Source: Bradyrhizobium sp. JYMT SZCCT0428
GTDB lineage: Bacteria; Pseudomonadota; Alphaproteobacteria; Rhizobiales; Xanthobacteraceae
Length of the DNA stretch: 61,471 nucleotides
NCBI RefSeq assembly: GCF_018131075.1
Contig: NZ_JAFCLS010000050.1
Span: forward strand, 1 to 61,471
Direction of reading: 5' to 3'
Shown: positions 16,964 through 25,170 of the stretch, piece by piece
Layout: each line of letters opens with the position of its first letter
How positions within the stretch are numbered: the stretch's first letter is position 1
Position numbers and translations under genes: made by a program
Notes under the pieces: generated by a model
Told to the model about the DNA's origin: nothing
What the model saw: the letters and a program-made list of their open reading frames with translations, nothing else
The model's database searches: none

Positions 16964-17965
16964 ATGAGGACCACTTGGGTGGCAGCTGCCGCGATCGCGT
17001 TCGCCATCGGCAGTGCAACGACGACGGCCGGTGCGGCTGAGATCAGGTTGGCCGAACAGTTTTCGATGGGCTACCTGCAATTCAACGTCATGAAGCGCGA
17101 CAGGTTGATCGAGAAATACGCGTCGCAACGCGGCCTGAAGGATTTCAAGGTCTCATGGCAGCGCTTCAACGGTCCGGTGGCGATGAACGAGGCGCTGCTG
17201 TCGAACTCTACCGACATCGTCAGCGGAGGAGTGCCTGGTCTGATCACGCTGTGGGACAAGACCAAAGGCACCTCGTTCGAGGTCAAGGGCATCTGCGCGC
17301 TCTCCTCGCAGCCGTTTCTCCTGAACACCGCCAATCCCGATATCAAGTCGATCAAGGATTTCAGCGAGCGCGATCGCATCGCGGTGCCCTCGATCAAGGT
17401 ATCGGTTCAGGCAGTCCTGCTGCAGATGGCGGCAGCGGAAACTTTTGGTGAGGCGAACTACGCCAAGCTTGATCCGCTGACGGTGTCGATGTCACCGCCG
17501 GATGCGACCATCGCGCTATTGAGCGGCGCGGGCGGTGTCTCCTCGGCCTTCAGCGTACCGCCGTTCCAGTTTCAGCAACTCGAGCAGAAGAACATCCGCA
17601 CCATATTGACCTCGTTCGACGTGTTGGGGCCGCATACGTTCACGGCGGCATGGACCTCGGCACGGTTCCGCAAGGACAATCCCGAACTCTACGCCGCCTT
17701 CCTCGACGCGGTGAAGGAAGCCACCTCGATCATCGCCGCCGATCCCAGGGGCACGGCACAAAGCTGGATCAGCGATTCCGGCTCCAAACTGCCGCTCGAG
17801 ATGGTGACGAAGGTGGTCACCGGTCCCAATGTCGAGTGGACCATGACGCCGGCGGCGACGATGAAATTCGCCAAATTCATGCGCAAGGTCGGCACCACCA
17901 GGAACGAGCCGATCTCATGGAAAGACCTGTTCTTTCCGGAGATCGGCGACCTCAATGGCAGTTGA
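16964..17965 (+). CDS. ABC transporter substrate-binding protein (SsuA/nitrate/taurine type)
   Basis: 333 aa. The N-terminal signal peptide is hydrophobic to AGAAE (about residue 27). The mature part has the NMT1/SsuA pattern: AEQFSMGYLQFNVMKR, GPVAMNEALLSNSTDIVSGG, then IKSIKDFSERDRIAVPS. Such proteins deliver small organics such as alkanesulfonates or pyrimidine precursors to ABC importers, but no permease or ATPase gene lies nearby, so it is an orphan. The ATG at 16964 follows GGGAG by 8 nt; the earlier ATG at 16943 lacks one. It is divergent from the amidase gene. Confidence 0.87.
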   Translation: MRTTWVAAAAIAFAIGSATTTAGAAEIRLAEQFSMGYLQFNVMKRDRLIEKYASQRGLKDFKVSWQRFNGPVAMNEALLSNSTDIVSGGVPGLITLWDKTKGTSFEVKGICALSSQPFLLNTANPDIKSIKDFSERDRIAVPSIKVSVQAVLLQMAAAETFGEANYAKLDPLTVSMSPPDATIALLSGAGGVSSAFSVPPFQFQQLEQKNIRTILTSFDVLGPHTFTAAWTSARFRKDNPELYAAFLDAVKEATSIIAADPRGTAQSWISDSGSKLPLEMVTKVVTGPNVEWTMTPAATMKFAKFMRKVGTTRNEPISWKDLFFPEIGDLNGS

Positions 17966-17986
17966 GGCTCCTTTTATCCGCGCCGG

Positions 17987-18958
17987 CTATGACGCGCCGA
18001 TCAGGATGCCGACGCCGAGCACGATCACGCCGCCGAGCACGATCTGGAACACCGCCTGCAGGAACGGCGTATCCATGTATTTCGCGCGGATGAAGGCGAT
18101 CGCCCATAGTTCGAAGAACACGACGACGCCCGCGGCCGCGGTCGCGGTCCAGAATGCGTTGGGCCAGGAATCCGGCACCAGATAGGGCAAGGTGTGGCCG
18201 AGGCCGCCAAGCGCCGTCATGATGCCGCTCGCCGCCCCGCGCAGCCAGGGCGAACCGCGCCCGGTCAGTGAGCCGTCGTCGGACAGCGCTTCGGCAAAGC
18301 CCATGCTGATGCCGGCGCCGATCGAGGCGGCGAGGCCGACCAGAAACGTCTGCCAGTTCTGATGCGTGGCGAACGCGGCGGCGAACAGCGGCGCCAGCGT
18401 CGAGACCGAGCCGTCCATCAATCCGGCGAGACCGGGCTGGACATATTGCAGGACAAAGGCGCGCCGCCGCGTCTTGTCTTCCTCGGCGCGCACATCGGGG
18501 CTGAGGATCTGGTCGGTGAGTTTCACCGCGAGCTTCTCGTGCCCCTTTTCCTCCTCGGCGAGGTCGCCGAGCAAACGGCGCACGCCGACATCCTCGGCCT
18601 GTTCGGCGGCCTTGATGTAGAACTGCTCGGCCTGCAGCTCCATCACCTCGACCTCCTTACGGATCGTGTCGAGCGGCAGGTTTTTCGTCAGCCAGATCGG
18701 ACGCCGCTTGAAGAATCCCCGGACGTCCTCGCGGCGGATCGGCGGCAGATGCGGGCCAAAGCGCTGCTGATAGAGTTCGAGCAGCCGATGGCGGTGGCCG
18801 GTCTCTTCCTCCGCCATCTCCCGAAAGAGCTTCGCGGAGTCCGGATAGCGCTCGGCAAGGTCTTCGGCGAAGGTCATGTAGATGCGGCTGTCCTCTTCTT
18901 CGGAGGAGATCGCAACAGCCAGCACTTCACGCTCGGTCAGTTCGGAAAAATTCTTCAC
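17987..18958 (-). CDS. mbfA: MbfA-like membrane-bound ferritin/iron exporter
   Basis: 323 aa two-domain protein. An N-terminal ferritin-like four-helix domain (about residues 1-150) has paired Glu/His iron ligands in SSEEEDSRIY, EEETGHRHRL, EVMELQAEQFY and EEEKGHEKLA. A C-terminal VIT1/CCC1-like membrane domain of about five helices follows (about 165-320). In Bradyrhizobium and Agrobacterium, MbfA exports iron and is controlled by Irr. The start is GTG at 18958 (no in-frame ATG fits). I could not make out a convincing Irr box upstream. It stands alone, convergent with the solute-binding protein gene. Confidence 0.92.
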   Translation of the reverse strand: MKNFSELTEREVLAVAISSEEEDSRIYMTFAEDLAERYPDSAKLFREMAEEETGHRHRLLELYQQRFGPHLPPIRREDVRGFFKRRPIWLTKNLPLDTIRKEVEVMELQAEQFYIKAAEQAEDVGVRRLLGDLAEEEKGHEKLAVKLTDQILSPDVRAEEDKTRRRAFVLQYVQPGLAGLMDGSVSTLAPLFAAAFATHQNWQTFLVGLAASIGAGISMGFAEALSDDGSLTGRGSPWLRGAASGIMTALGGLGHTLPYLVPDSWPNAFWTATAAAGVVVFFELWAIAFIRAKYMDTPFLQAVFQIVLGGVIVLGVGILIGAS

Positions 18959-19018
18959 GCGGACGCCCCATTTCCGGAAGTTCCAGATGTAGGCGGCCGC
19001 GGTTCCCTTTTCAAACCA

Positions 19019-20173
19019 TCAGCGAACAGATTTGGCCTTTTCCAGAAACTGCAGCAGCAGCCGGCTCACTTCGGCGGGCTGCTCCTGCTGCACCCAATGG
19101 CCGGCGCCATCGACGAGATGACAGCCGATCATGTTGGTGCAGGCTTTCGACTGCATGGTCTCGAACACACCAGGGCGCTGATAGGTGCCCCAATCCTGCT
19201 TGCCCGAGATGAAGGCCGAGGGCACGTCGATGGTGCGGCCCGACCAGGTCTGCAATTCAGGCAGAAACGCCCCCGAGGTGCCGCAGCGATACCATTGCAG
19301 GCCGCCCTGGAAACCGGTGCGGGTATATTCGGCGCTGTAGAACGCAAGCTCGCTGTCCGGCAGCCATGTGTTCGCGGCGATCGCGGCAGCGGAGGGCATT
19401 TCCTGGGCCACGGTCGCGGCCATGTCCTTTACGAGATCCATCACATAATAGGTCGGCAGTTTGGCGATTTCGGCCGCCGTCCATGATTTCAGCGGATAGG
19501 GCGGGTTGTCTTTCCAGTCCGCGCTCTTGTGATGGTAGTAGGCGCGCAGGAAATCATGCACGCCCTGCGGCGCGTGGTGCATGTTGGCGTCGGCCTCGCG
19601 CGTCGAATAGTACCACTGGTAATGCTTGCGTGGCCGCGGCAGCGCTGCCAGCTCGCGATGGATGGGGTCTTCCGCTGCAGGCTTGGCCGGGGCATCCGCG
19701 GTGTTGAACGGCAGCGCCGGCGGGCCTGCGAACGGCGCGCTCATCAGCGCGACCGAGCGGAACACATCCGGCCGCAGCAGCGCGCACCAGGCCGCGACCG
19801 ACGAGCCGAAATCATGCCCGATCACGGCATCGACGCTCTTGTAGCCGAACGCCGACACCAGCCCGAGCGCATCGCGCACCAGATTGGTGAGCCGGAACGA
19901 GGCAAGATCGCCGTCGTAATTCGCGTCCCACCCCGTGGTCCGGCCATAGCCGCGCTGGTCCGGCGCGATCACATGATAGCCCGCAGCCGCCAGCTGCGGC
20001 ATCACCTTGCGCCAGCTGAAGGCCAACTCGGGAAAGCCGTGTAGCAACAGCACGCAGGGCCGGCCGCGGGTCTCAAAGCCGGCTTCCAGCACATGCATGG
20101 AGAGGCCGTTGATGCCTTCGACGTAACGGGAGCGGATGCCGGCGGGGAGGGGGATGTCGGGGAGATCAGCCAT
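19019..20173 (-). CDS. Epoxide-hydrolase-like alpha/beta hydrolase
   Basis: 384 aa. Visible motifs are the oxyanion HGFPELAFSWR (about residues 45-55), DQRGYGRTTG, the nucleophile elbow GHDFGSSVA (Asp, as in epoxide hydrolases and haloalkane dehalogenases), a Tyr-bearing cap domain and a C-terminal GAGHWVQQEQP with the catalytic His. An Asp nucleophile with cap tyrosines favours an epoxide hydrolase. No signal peptide. It is downstream of the acyl-CoA ligase gene on the same strand but separated by 260 bp of repeat DNA, so co-transcription is uncertain. Confidence 0.85.
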   Translation of the reverse strand: MADLPDIPLPAGIRSRYVEGINGLSMHVLEAGFETRGRPCVLLLHGFPELAFSWRKVMPQLAAAGYHVIAPDQRGYGRTTGWDANYDGDLASFRLTNLVRDALGLVSAFGYKSVDAVIGHDFGSSVAAWCALLRPDVFRSVALMSAPFAGPPALPFNTADAPAKPAAEDPIHRELAALPRPRKHYQWYYSTREADANMHHAPQGVHDFLRAYYHHKSADWKDNPPYPLKSWTAAEIAKLPTYYVMDLVKDMAATVAQEMPSAAAIAANTWLPDSELAFYSAEYTRTGFQGGLQWYRCGTSGAFLPELQTWSGRTIDVPSAFISGKQDWGTYQRPGVFETMQSKACTNMIGCHLVDGAGHWVQQEQPAEVSRLLLQFLEKAKSVR

Positions 20174-20185
20174 GGTGTTTCCTCG

Positions 20186-20420
20186 TCATGGCCGGACTTG
20201 TTCCGGCCATCCACGTTCTTCTTGGTGAGAGACTGTAAAGACGTGGATGCCCGGGACAAGCCCGGGCATGACGAAAACAATTTTCTCGTCGTCCCGGCCA
20301 AGCGAAGCGCGAGCCGGGACCCATACGCCGTGTCCTATCGATGAGAGTACCGACGTTGGATCCCCTCTGAAACAACTAAGGCCGCGGAGTATGGGTCCCG
20401 GCGTTCGCCGGGACGACGGC
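20186..20420. repeat. Two adjacent palindromic repeats
   Basis: The first copy pairs GGCCGGACTTGTTCCGGCC with GCCCGGGACAAGCCCGGGC. The second pairs GTCGTCCCGGCC with GGCGTTCGCCGGGACGAC and carries the GGGACCCATACGC / AGTATGGGTCC inner arms. They fill the spacer between the ligase and hydrolase genes. Confidence 0.8.
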
Positions 20421-20432
20421 AATAATTGTGCG

Positions 20433-21977
20433 CTACCCCTTCGCCGCCGGCTTCGGCCAATACCTGTCGCGCAGATGCCGCTTCACCAGCTTGCCGGTGG
20501 GCGTGCGCGGCAGTTCGGCCTCGAAGTCGATGCTTTTGGGGCATTTGATCGGCGACAGATGCTTTCTGCAGAACAGGATCAGTTCGGCCTCGAGCTCCTT
20601 GCCGGCTTTGGCCATGTCGTGCGGCTGCACCACCGCCTTGACCTCCTCGCCCATTTCCTCGTTCGGCACGCCGAACACCGCGACGTCGGCGACATCAGCG
20701 TGGGTGATCAGCACGTCCTCGGTTTCCTGCGGGTAGATGTTCACGCCGCCGGAAATGATCATGTAGCTCTTGCGGTCGGTGAGGTAGAGAAAGCCCTCGT
20801 CGTCGAGATAGCCGACGTCGCCGAGAGTCGACCAGCCGCGGTCGTTATAGGCGCGTTTCGTCTTCTCGGGATCGTTGTGATAGGCGAACACAGGCGCATC
20901 CGCGAAATACACCGTGCCGATCTGGCCGGTCGGCGCTTCCTGGTCGTTCTCGTCGAGAATTTTGACCTTGCCGACCACGGCGCGGCCGACGGTGCCGCGA
21001 TGGCTCAGCCATTGCTGCGAGTTCGACACGGTGACGCCGTTGCCCTCGGAGCCGGCGTAATACTCGATCAGAATCGGCCCCCACCATTCGATCATCTTGG
21101 CCTTCACATCGACGGGGCAGGGTGCGGCGGCGTGGATCGCGCCCTTCAATGACGCGACGCTGTAGCGCGTACGCACCTCCTCCGGCAGCTTCAGCATCCG
21201 CACGAACATGGTGGGCACCAGCTGCGACTGGGTGGCCTTGTATTTTTCGACGAGTTTCAAAAACTCCTCGGCGTCGAAGGAATCCATGATGATGGAGGTG
21301 CCGCCGAGGATGGTCGCCATCATGTTGAAGCGCAGCGGTGCCGCGTGATAGAGCGGCGCCGGCGACAGGTAGATGCTGTCAGCATTCATGCCGCACATGT
21401 CGCCGCAGAGGACTTTCAGGAACTGGTTGGGCACCTCGATCCTGTTGCCCTCGAACGCCTTCTTGATGCCTTTCGGCCGCCCGGTGGTGCCCGACGAATA
21501 CAGCATGTCGTAGCCGGCGACCTCGTCCGCAATCGGCGTCGTCGGCTGCGCGAGGGCTTCCTTGTCCCAGGAGCGGAAGCCGGCCTGCGGCTCGTCGACC
21601 ATGAAGAACAGCGGTTCGCCCGGCTCGCCCTTGATCAGGCCTTGCACCTTCTCGGCGCATTTCGGCGTGGTGATGAAGACCTTGGCGCCGCAATCCTTGA
21701 TGATGTAGGCGATCTCGTCTTCGGTGAGATAGCGGCTGATCGCGGTGTAATAGAGTCCTGCGCGCTGCGCCGCCCAGCAGATCTCCATGAACGCCAGCCG
21801 GTTCTCCATCAGGAACGCGATGTGGTCGCCGGCCTTCAGCCCGAGCGCGCGGAACAGATGCGCGCCCTGGTTCGAGAGTTCGTCAAGCTCGCGATAGGTG
21901 ATCGCTTTTCCGGTGCCCGCCATCTGGTAGGCGATCTTGTTGGGATGCGTGCGGGCGTGAACGGTCGGATGGGTCAT
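20433..21977 (-). CDS. Fatty-acyl/aryl-CoA synthetase (AMP-dependent ligase)
   Basis: 514 aa ANL-superfamily ligase. The P-loop motif is YSSGTTGRPKGIKK (about residues 158-171), the adenine motif EYYAGSEGNG, then GWSTLGDVGYLDDEG and the hinge/catalytic-Lys region DRKSYMIISGGVNIYP and PRTPTGKLVKR. It activates a carboxylic acid to its CoA thioester through an acyl-AMP. The ATG at 21977 begins MTHPTVHARTHPNKIAY and has AGGA upstream; the longer frame translates repeat DNA. It is downstream of the thiolase gene on the same strand, so ligase and thiolase likely serve one pathway under the TetR regulator. Confidence 0.9.
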   Translation of the reverse strand: MTHPTVHARTHPNKIAYQMAGTGKAITYRELDELSNQGAHLFRALGLKAGDHIAFLMENRLAFMEICWAAQRAGLYYTAISRYLTEDEIAYIIKDCGAKVFITTPKCAEKVQGLIKGEPGEPLFFMVDEPQAGFRSWDKEALAQPTTPIADEVAGYDMLYSSGTTGRPKGIKKAFEGNRIEVPNQFLKVLCGDMCGMNADSIYLSPAPLYHAAPLRFNMMATILGGTSIIMDSFDAEEFLKLVEKYKATQSQLVPTMFVRMLKLPEEVRTRYSVASLKGAIHAAAPCPVDVKAKMIEWWGPILIEYYAGSEGNGVTVSNSQQWLSHRGTVGRAVVGKVKILDENDQEAPTGQIGTVYFADAPVFAYHNDPEKTKRAYNDRGWSTLGDVGYLDDEGFLYLTDRKSYMIISGGVNIYPQETEDVLITHADVADVAVFGVPNEEMGEEVKAVVQPHDMAKAGKELEAELILFCRKHLSPIKCPKSIDFEAELPRTPTGKLVKRHLRDRYWPKPAAKG

Positions 21978-22002
21978 GGAAAAATCCTGAAAACAATCAC
22001 CG

Positions 22003-22130
22003 GTGTCGTCCCGGCCTTGAGCCGGGACCCATAACCACCGATTTGAACTGTTGAAGCGGGCTGGAGCTCCAGCCAATTTTCACCACGGAAGCCTGTGGTT
22101 ATGGGTCCCGGCTCAAGGCCGGGACGACAC
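22003..22130. repeat. GTCCCGGC/GGGACCCATA palindromic repeat
   Basis: GTCGTCCCGGCCTTGAGCCG and its inverted partner near 22105-22130 flank ACCCATAACCAC / GTGGTTATGGGT arms. It lies between the thiolase and ligase genes. Confidence 0.8.
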
Positions 22131-22158
22131 CTTTTTTGTGGCAGCCAACGGCTACGGC

Positions 22159-23331
22159 CTACAGCCGTTCCACGATCGTCACGTTCGCCATGCCGCCGCC
22201 TTCGCACATGGTCTGCAGGCCGTAGCGCTTGCCCCGCTGCTTGAGCGCGTTGACCAGCGTGGTCATCAGCTTGGTGCCGGAGCCGCCGAGGGGATGGCCG
22301 AGCGCGATCGCGCCGCCATTGACGTTGAGCCGCTCAGGGTCCGCGCCGGTGGTCTTCAGCCACGCAACGGGAACTGCGGCAAAGGCCTCGTTGACCTCGA
22401 ACAGGTCGATGTCGTCGACCGACATGCCGGCCTTCTCCAGTGCGCGCTTGGTGGCGTGCAGTGGCGCATCCAGCATGATCACGGGATCGCCGCCCATCAT
22501 GGTGAGGTGATGGATGCGCGCCAGCGGCTTGACGCCCAGCGATTTGAGGCCCTTTTCGTTGACGACCATCACGCCCGAAGCGCCGTCGCAGATCTGGCTG
22601 GCGCTGGCTGCGGTGTGCTTGCCGTTCTCGGCGATCAGCTTGACGCCCTTGATGCCGTCGAGGCTGGCGTCGAAGCGGATGCCCTCGTCGATGTGGTGGG
22701 TGTCGGTCGAGCCGTCGGCGCGGGTGATCTGCAGCGAGACGATCTCGTCCTTGAACTTGCCGGCTTGGGTGGCCGCAATCGCGCGCTGGTGGCTGTTGTA
22801 GGAATAGGTATCGAGCTCTTCCTTGGAGAGACCGTATTTCTCCGCCATCATTTCCGCGCCGGTGAACTGGCTGAACATGATGTTCGGATAGAGCTTCTCG
22901 ATGCCCGGGCTCTTGTAATGGCCAAAGCCGTTCTTGGCCGGCAGCGACGAGGCGAGACCCATCGGTACCCGCGTCATCGATTCAACGCCGGCTGCGATCA
23001 CGCAATCCATGGTGCCGGACATCACCGCCTGCGCCGCGAAGTGCAGCGCCTGCTGCGACGAGCCGCATTGGCGGTCGATCGAGGTGGCGGGCACGCTCTC
23101 CGGCAGCTTCGAAGCCATCACGGCGTTGCGGCCGATGTTGTTGGACTGTTCGCCGGCCTGCATCACGCAGCCCATGATGACGTCTTCGACCTGCGCGGGA
23201 TCGGCGCCGCTGCGGTCGATCAGGGAATCCAGCACGGAGGCGGCGAGATCGGCCGGATGCCAGCCTGCGAGACGTCCCCCCTTGCGGCCACCGGCGGTGC
23301 GAGCGGTGGCAACGATATAGGCCTCGGCCAT
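22159..23331 (-). CDS. Acetyl-CoA C-acyltransferase (thiolase)
   Basis: 390 aa. The acyl-accepting Cys is in DRQCGSSQQALHFAAQA (about residue 88). The His motif is NVNGGAIALGHPLGGSG (about 344) and the proton-donating Cys is in QTMCEGGGMAN (about 374). It cleaves 3-ketoacyl-CoA to acetyl-CoA and a shortened acyl-CoA, or the reverse. The sequence pattern is that of catabolic thiolases of the FadA/PimB type. It is divergent from the TetR gene, with a promoter and operator-like dyad between them. Confidence 0.92.
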   Translation of the reverse strand: MAEAYIVATARTAGGRKGGRLAGWHPADLAASVLDSLIDRSGADPAQVEDVIMGCVMQAGEQSNNIGRNAVMASKLPESVPATSIDRQCGSSQQALHFAAQAVMSGTMDCVIAAGVESMTRVPMGLASSLPAKNGFGHYKSPGIEKLYPNIMFSQFTGAEMMAEKYGLSKEELDTYSYNSHQRAIAATQAGKFKDEIVSLQITRADGSTDTHHIDEGIRFDASLDGIKGVKLIAENGKHTAASASQICDGASGVMVVNEKGLKSLGVKPLARIHHLTMMGGDPVIMLDAPLHATKRALEKAGMSVDDIDLFEVNEAFAAVPVAWLKTTGADPERLNVNGGAIALGHPLGGSGTKLMTTLVNALKQRGKRYGLQTMCEGGGMANVTIVERL

Positions 23332-23380
23332 GTCTGTTCTCCCAAGATTGTTGTTGGATGGCTTTTGAATGATGGGCCGG

Positions 23381-23423
23381 ATTTAAGGGGTGGCCCGGGA
23401 TTTAGTCAATCAATCAATTAACT
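23381..23423 (-). promoter_or_regulatory. Candidate thiolase promoter overlapped by a TetR-type operator
   Basis: On the minus strand TTGACT (23404-23409), a 17-bp spacer and TTAAAT (23381-23386) form a promoter pointing to the thiolase gene. The -35 is covered by an inverted repeat AGTCAAT-N6-ATTAACT (23404-23423, one arm mismatch). This fits repression by the divergent TetR protein; it is inferred from sequence only. Confidence 0.5.
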
Positions 23424-23479
23424 CTTGAGTGCAGCCGCGGCATGCGCTTATGTGCGGCCGGATTTTCCGGCAGGCAGTG

Positions 23480-24148
23480 ATGGCATCTGAGCTGAATACC
23501 AGCATACCGACCAGGCCGGCGGCCGGCAAAAACACCACCGCCGAGAAGCTGCTTGTGGCGGCAAGCGAATTGATGATCGAGCGCGCCTCGATCGAGGTGT
23601 CGCTGTCCGACATCGCTCAGAAATCCGGCGTCAACGCCGCTTTGGTGAAATACCATTTCGGCAACAAGGACGGGCTGTTGCTGGCGCTATTGGCGCGCGA
23701 CGCCGCAACCGAAATGTCGCAGCTCGAATATCTGATCAGCCAGCCGATCTCGCCGACCGCAAAACTCAAGCTGCATATCGGCGGCATCATCCGCGCCTAT
23801 TACCAGTTCCCGTATATGAACCGGCTGATCCACTACCTGCTGCATGAAAGCAGCACGGAAGCCGCCGACGAGGTGTCGAAGTTTTTCGTCGCGCCGCTGT
23901 TGGATTTTCAGCGGCGGCTGCTTGCGGAAGGCATCAAGGTCGGCGAGTTCCGCAACATCGATCCCGTGATGTTCTACACCAGCCTGGTCGGTGCCTGCGA
24001 TCACCTGTTTTTCGGCCGCCACGCCATGTCGCGCGCGACCGGCGTCGGTCCGGTCACCGACGAAGTCTGCCGCCAGTACATCAAGCACATGGAAGCGCTG
24101 ATCTGCGGCGGCATGCTGAGTGAAAAGAAAGCCGTGAATGGCGAGTAG
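23480..24148 (+). CDS. TetR-family transcriptional regulator
   Basis: 222 aa. The N-terminal TetR helix-turn-helix reads KLLVAASELMIERASIEVSLSDIAQKSGVNAALVKYHFGNKDGLL in pattern (about residues 18-62). It is followed by a helical ligand-binding domain including PYMNRLIHYLLHE. The ATG at 23480 (MASELNTS) is favoured; upstream GTG 23429 and ATG 23450 are in frame without better ribosome-binding sites. It sits between divergent CoA-pathway operons and is likely their regulator, sensing an acyl-CoA or the free acid (inference). Its 3' end overlaps a palindromic repeat. Confidence 0.87.
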   Translation: MASELNTSIPTRPAAGKNTTAEKLLVAASELMIERASIEVSLSDIAQKSGVNAALVKYHFGNKDGLLLALLARDAATEMSQLEYLISQPISPTAKLKLHIGGIIRAYYQFPYMNRLIHYLLHESSTEAADEVSKFFVAPLLDFQRRLLAEGIKVGEFRNIDPVMFYTSLVGACDHLFFGRHAMSRATGVGPVTDEVCRQYIKHMEALICGGMLSEKKAVNGE

Positions 24149-24198
24149 CGGATAGCGAATGGATCTCTTCCGTTCGCCACTCCCTGTTCGCCATTCGT
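24135..24198. repeat. GCGAATGG palindromic repeat
   Basis: GTGAATGGCGAGTAGCG...GCGAATGG pairs with CCGTTCGCCACT...GTTCGCCATTCG. It overlaps the last residues of the TetR gene and lies ahead of the SDR gene. Confidence 0.6.
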
Positions 24199-24237
24199 AA
24201 AGTCCAGAGAAGAAACGCCCAAGGAAAGGTTGATAAA

Positions 24238-24996
24238 ATGCAGTTGAATGATGTTGCCGTTCTCATCACCGGCGGTGGCTCCGGTCTCGGTGCCGCTACC
24301 GCCCGCGCCATGGCCGCCAAGGGCGCGAAAATCGGCGTGATCGACCAGAACAAGGAAAACGCCGAAGCAGTCGCCGCCGAAGTCAAGGGCGTCGCCCTCC
24401 ACGCCGACGTCACCGACGAGGAAGCGATCAAGGCGGCGATCGCCAAGGCCGAAGCCGCGCACGGCATCGCGCGCGTGCTGATGAACTGCGCCGGCATCGG
24501 CGGCTCGCAGCGCACTGTCGGCAAGGACGGCGTCTATCCGCTGGCCAAGTTCGTCCGCATCATCAACGTCAATTTGATCGGCACCTTCAACGTGCTGCGC
24601 CTGTTCGCCGAACGGCTCGCCACCGCGCCGCCGATCGGCGAAGAGCGTGGCGTCGCCATCAACACCGCCAGCGTTGCGGCCTATGAAGGCCAGATCGGCC
24701 AGATCGCCTATTCGGCGTCGAAGGGCGGCGTCGTCGGCCTCACGCTGCCGGCCGCGCGCGACCTCGCCAGCCTCAAGATCCGCGTCAACACCATTGCGCC
24801 GGGCCTGTTCCTGACGCCGCTGCTGATGGGATTGAACGAGGAAGCGCGAAAGAGCCTCGGCGCGCAGGTGCCGCATCCGGCACGCCTCGGCGATGCTTCC
24901 GAGTACGGCAACCTCGCGGTCCACATCGTCGAGAACCCGATGCTCAACGGCGAAACCATCCGCCTCGACGGCGCCATCCGCATGGCGCCGCGGTAG
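24238..24996 (+). CDS. SDR 3-hydroxyacyl-CoA dehydrogenase (HSD17B10-like)
   Basis: 252 aa. Visible motifs are TGGGSGLGAATARAMA, IDQNKENAEA (Asp after strand 2, NAD-type), HADVTDEEA, NCAGIG, catalytic Ser in NTASVAAYEGQ and YSASKGG. The layout (long insert before NVNLIGTFNV, and IAPGLFLTPLL) matches type-2 3-hydroxyacyl-CoA dehydrogenases, which oxidise 3-hydroxyacyl-CoA or hydroxysteroid-like substrates. It would supply the third beta-oxidation step of the cluster. AAGGAAAGG precedes the ATG. Confidence 0.9.
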   Translation: MQLNDVAVLITGGGSGLGAATARAMAAKGAKIGVIDQNKENAEAVAAEVKGVALHADVTDEEAIKAAIAKAEAAHGIARVLMNCAGIGGSQRTVGKDGVYPLAKFVRIINVNLIGTFNVLRLFAERLATAPPIGEERGVAINTASVAAYEGQIGQIAYSASKGGVVGLTLPAARDLASLKIRVNTIAPGLFLTPLLMGLNEEARKSLGAQVPHPARLGDASEYGNLAVHIVENPMLNGETIRLDGAIRMAPR

Positions 24997-25005
24997 GCCT
25001 TCTTC

Positions 25006-25136
25006 CTTCTCCCTTGTGGGAGAAGGTGGCTTCGCGAAGCGAAGACGGATGAGGGGTTCTCTCCGGTTGGCAACCCCTCACCGAAGCGAATGCAGGGCTA
25101 ACGCCGGTGCAGCCCTCTCCCACAAGGGGAGAGGGC
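25006..25136. repeat. CTCCC/GGGAG intergenic palindromic repeat
   Basis: CTTCTCCCTTGTGGGAGAAG at the left, CCCTCTCCCACAAGGGGAGA at the right, and inner GGATGAGGGGTT / AACCCCTCACC arms. It separates the SDR and enoyl-CoA hydratase genes. Confidence 0.78.
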
Positions 25137-25170
25137 ACAAAAACAAGCATCGCGCTCTCGGGAGGAAGAT

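Noticed and set aside
18959..19010. Possible Irr box before mbfA (TCTGGAAnnnnnGGAAA)
   Set aside because: Too many mismatches to the TTTAGAA-type inverted consensus as I recall it.
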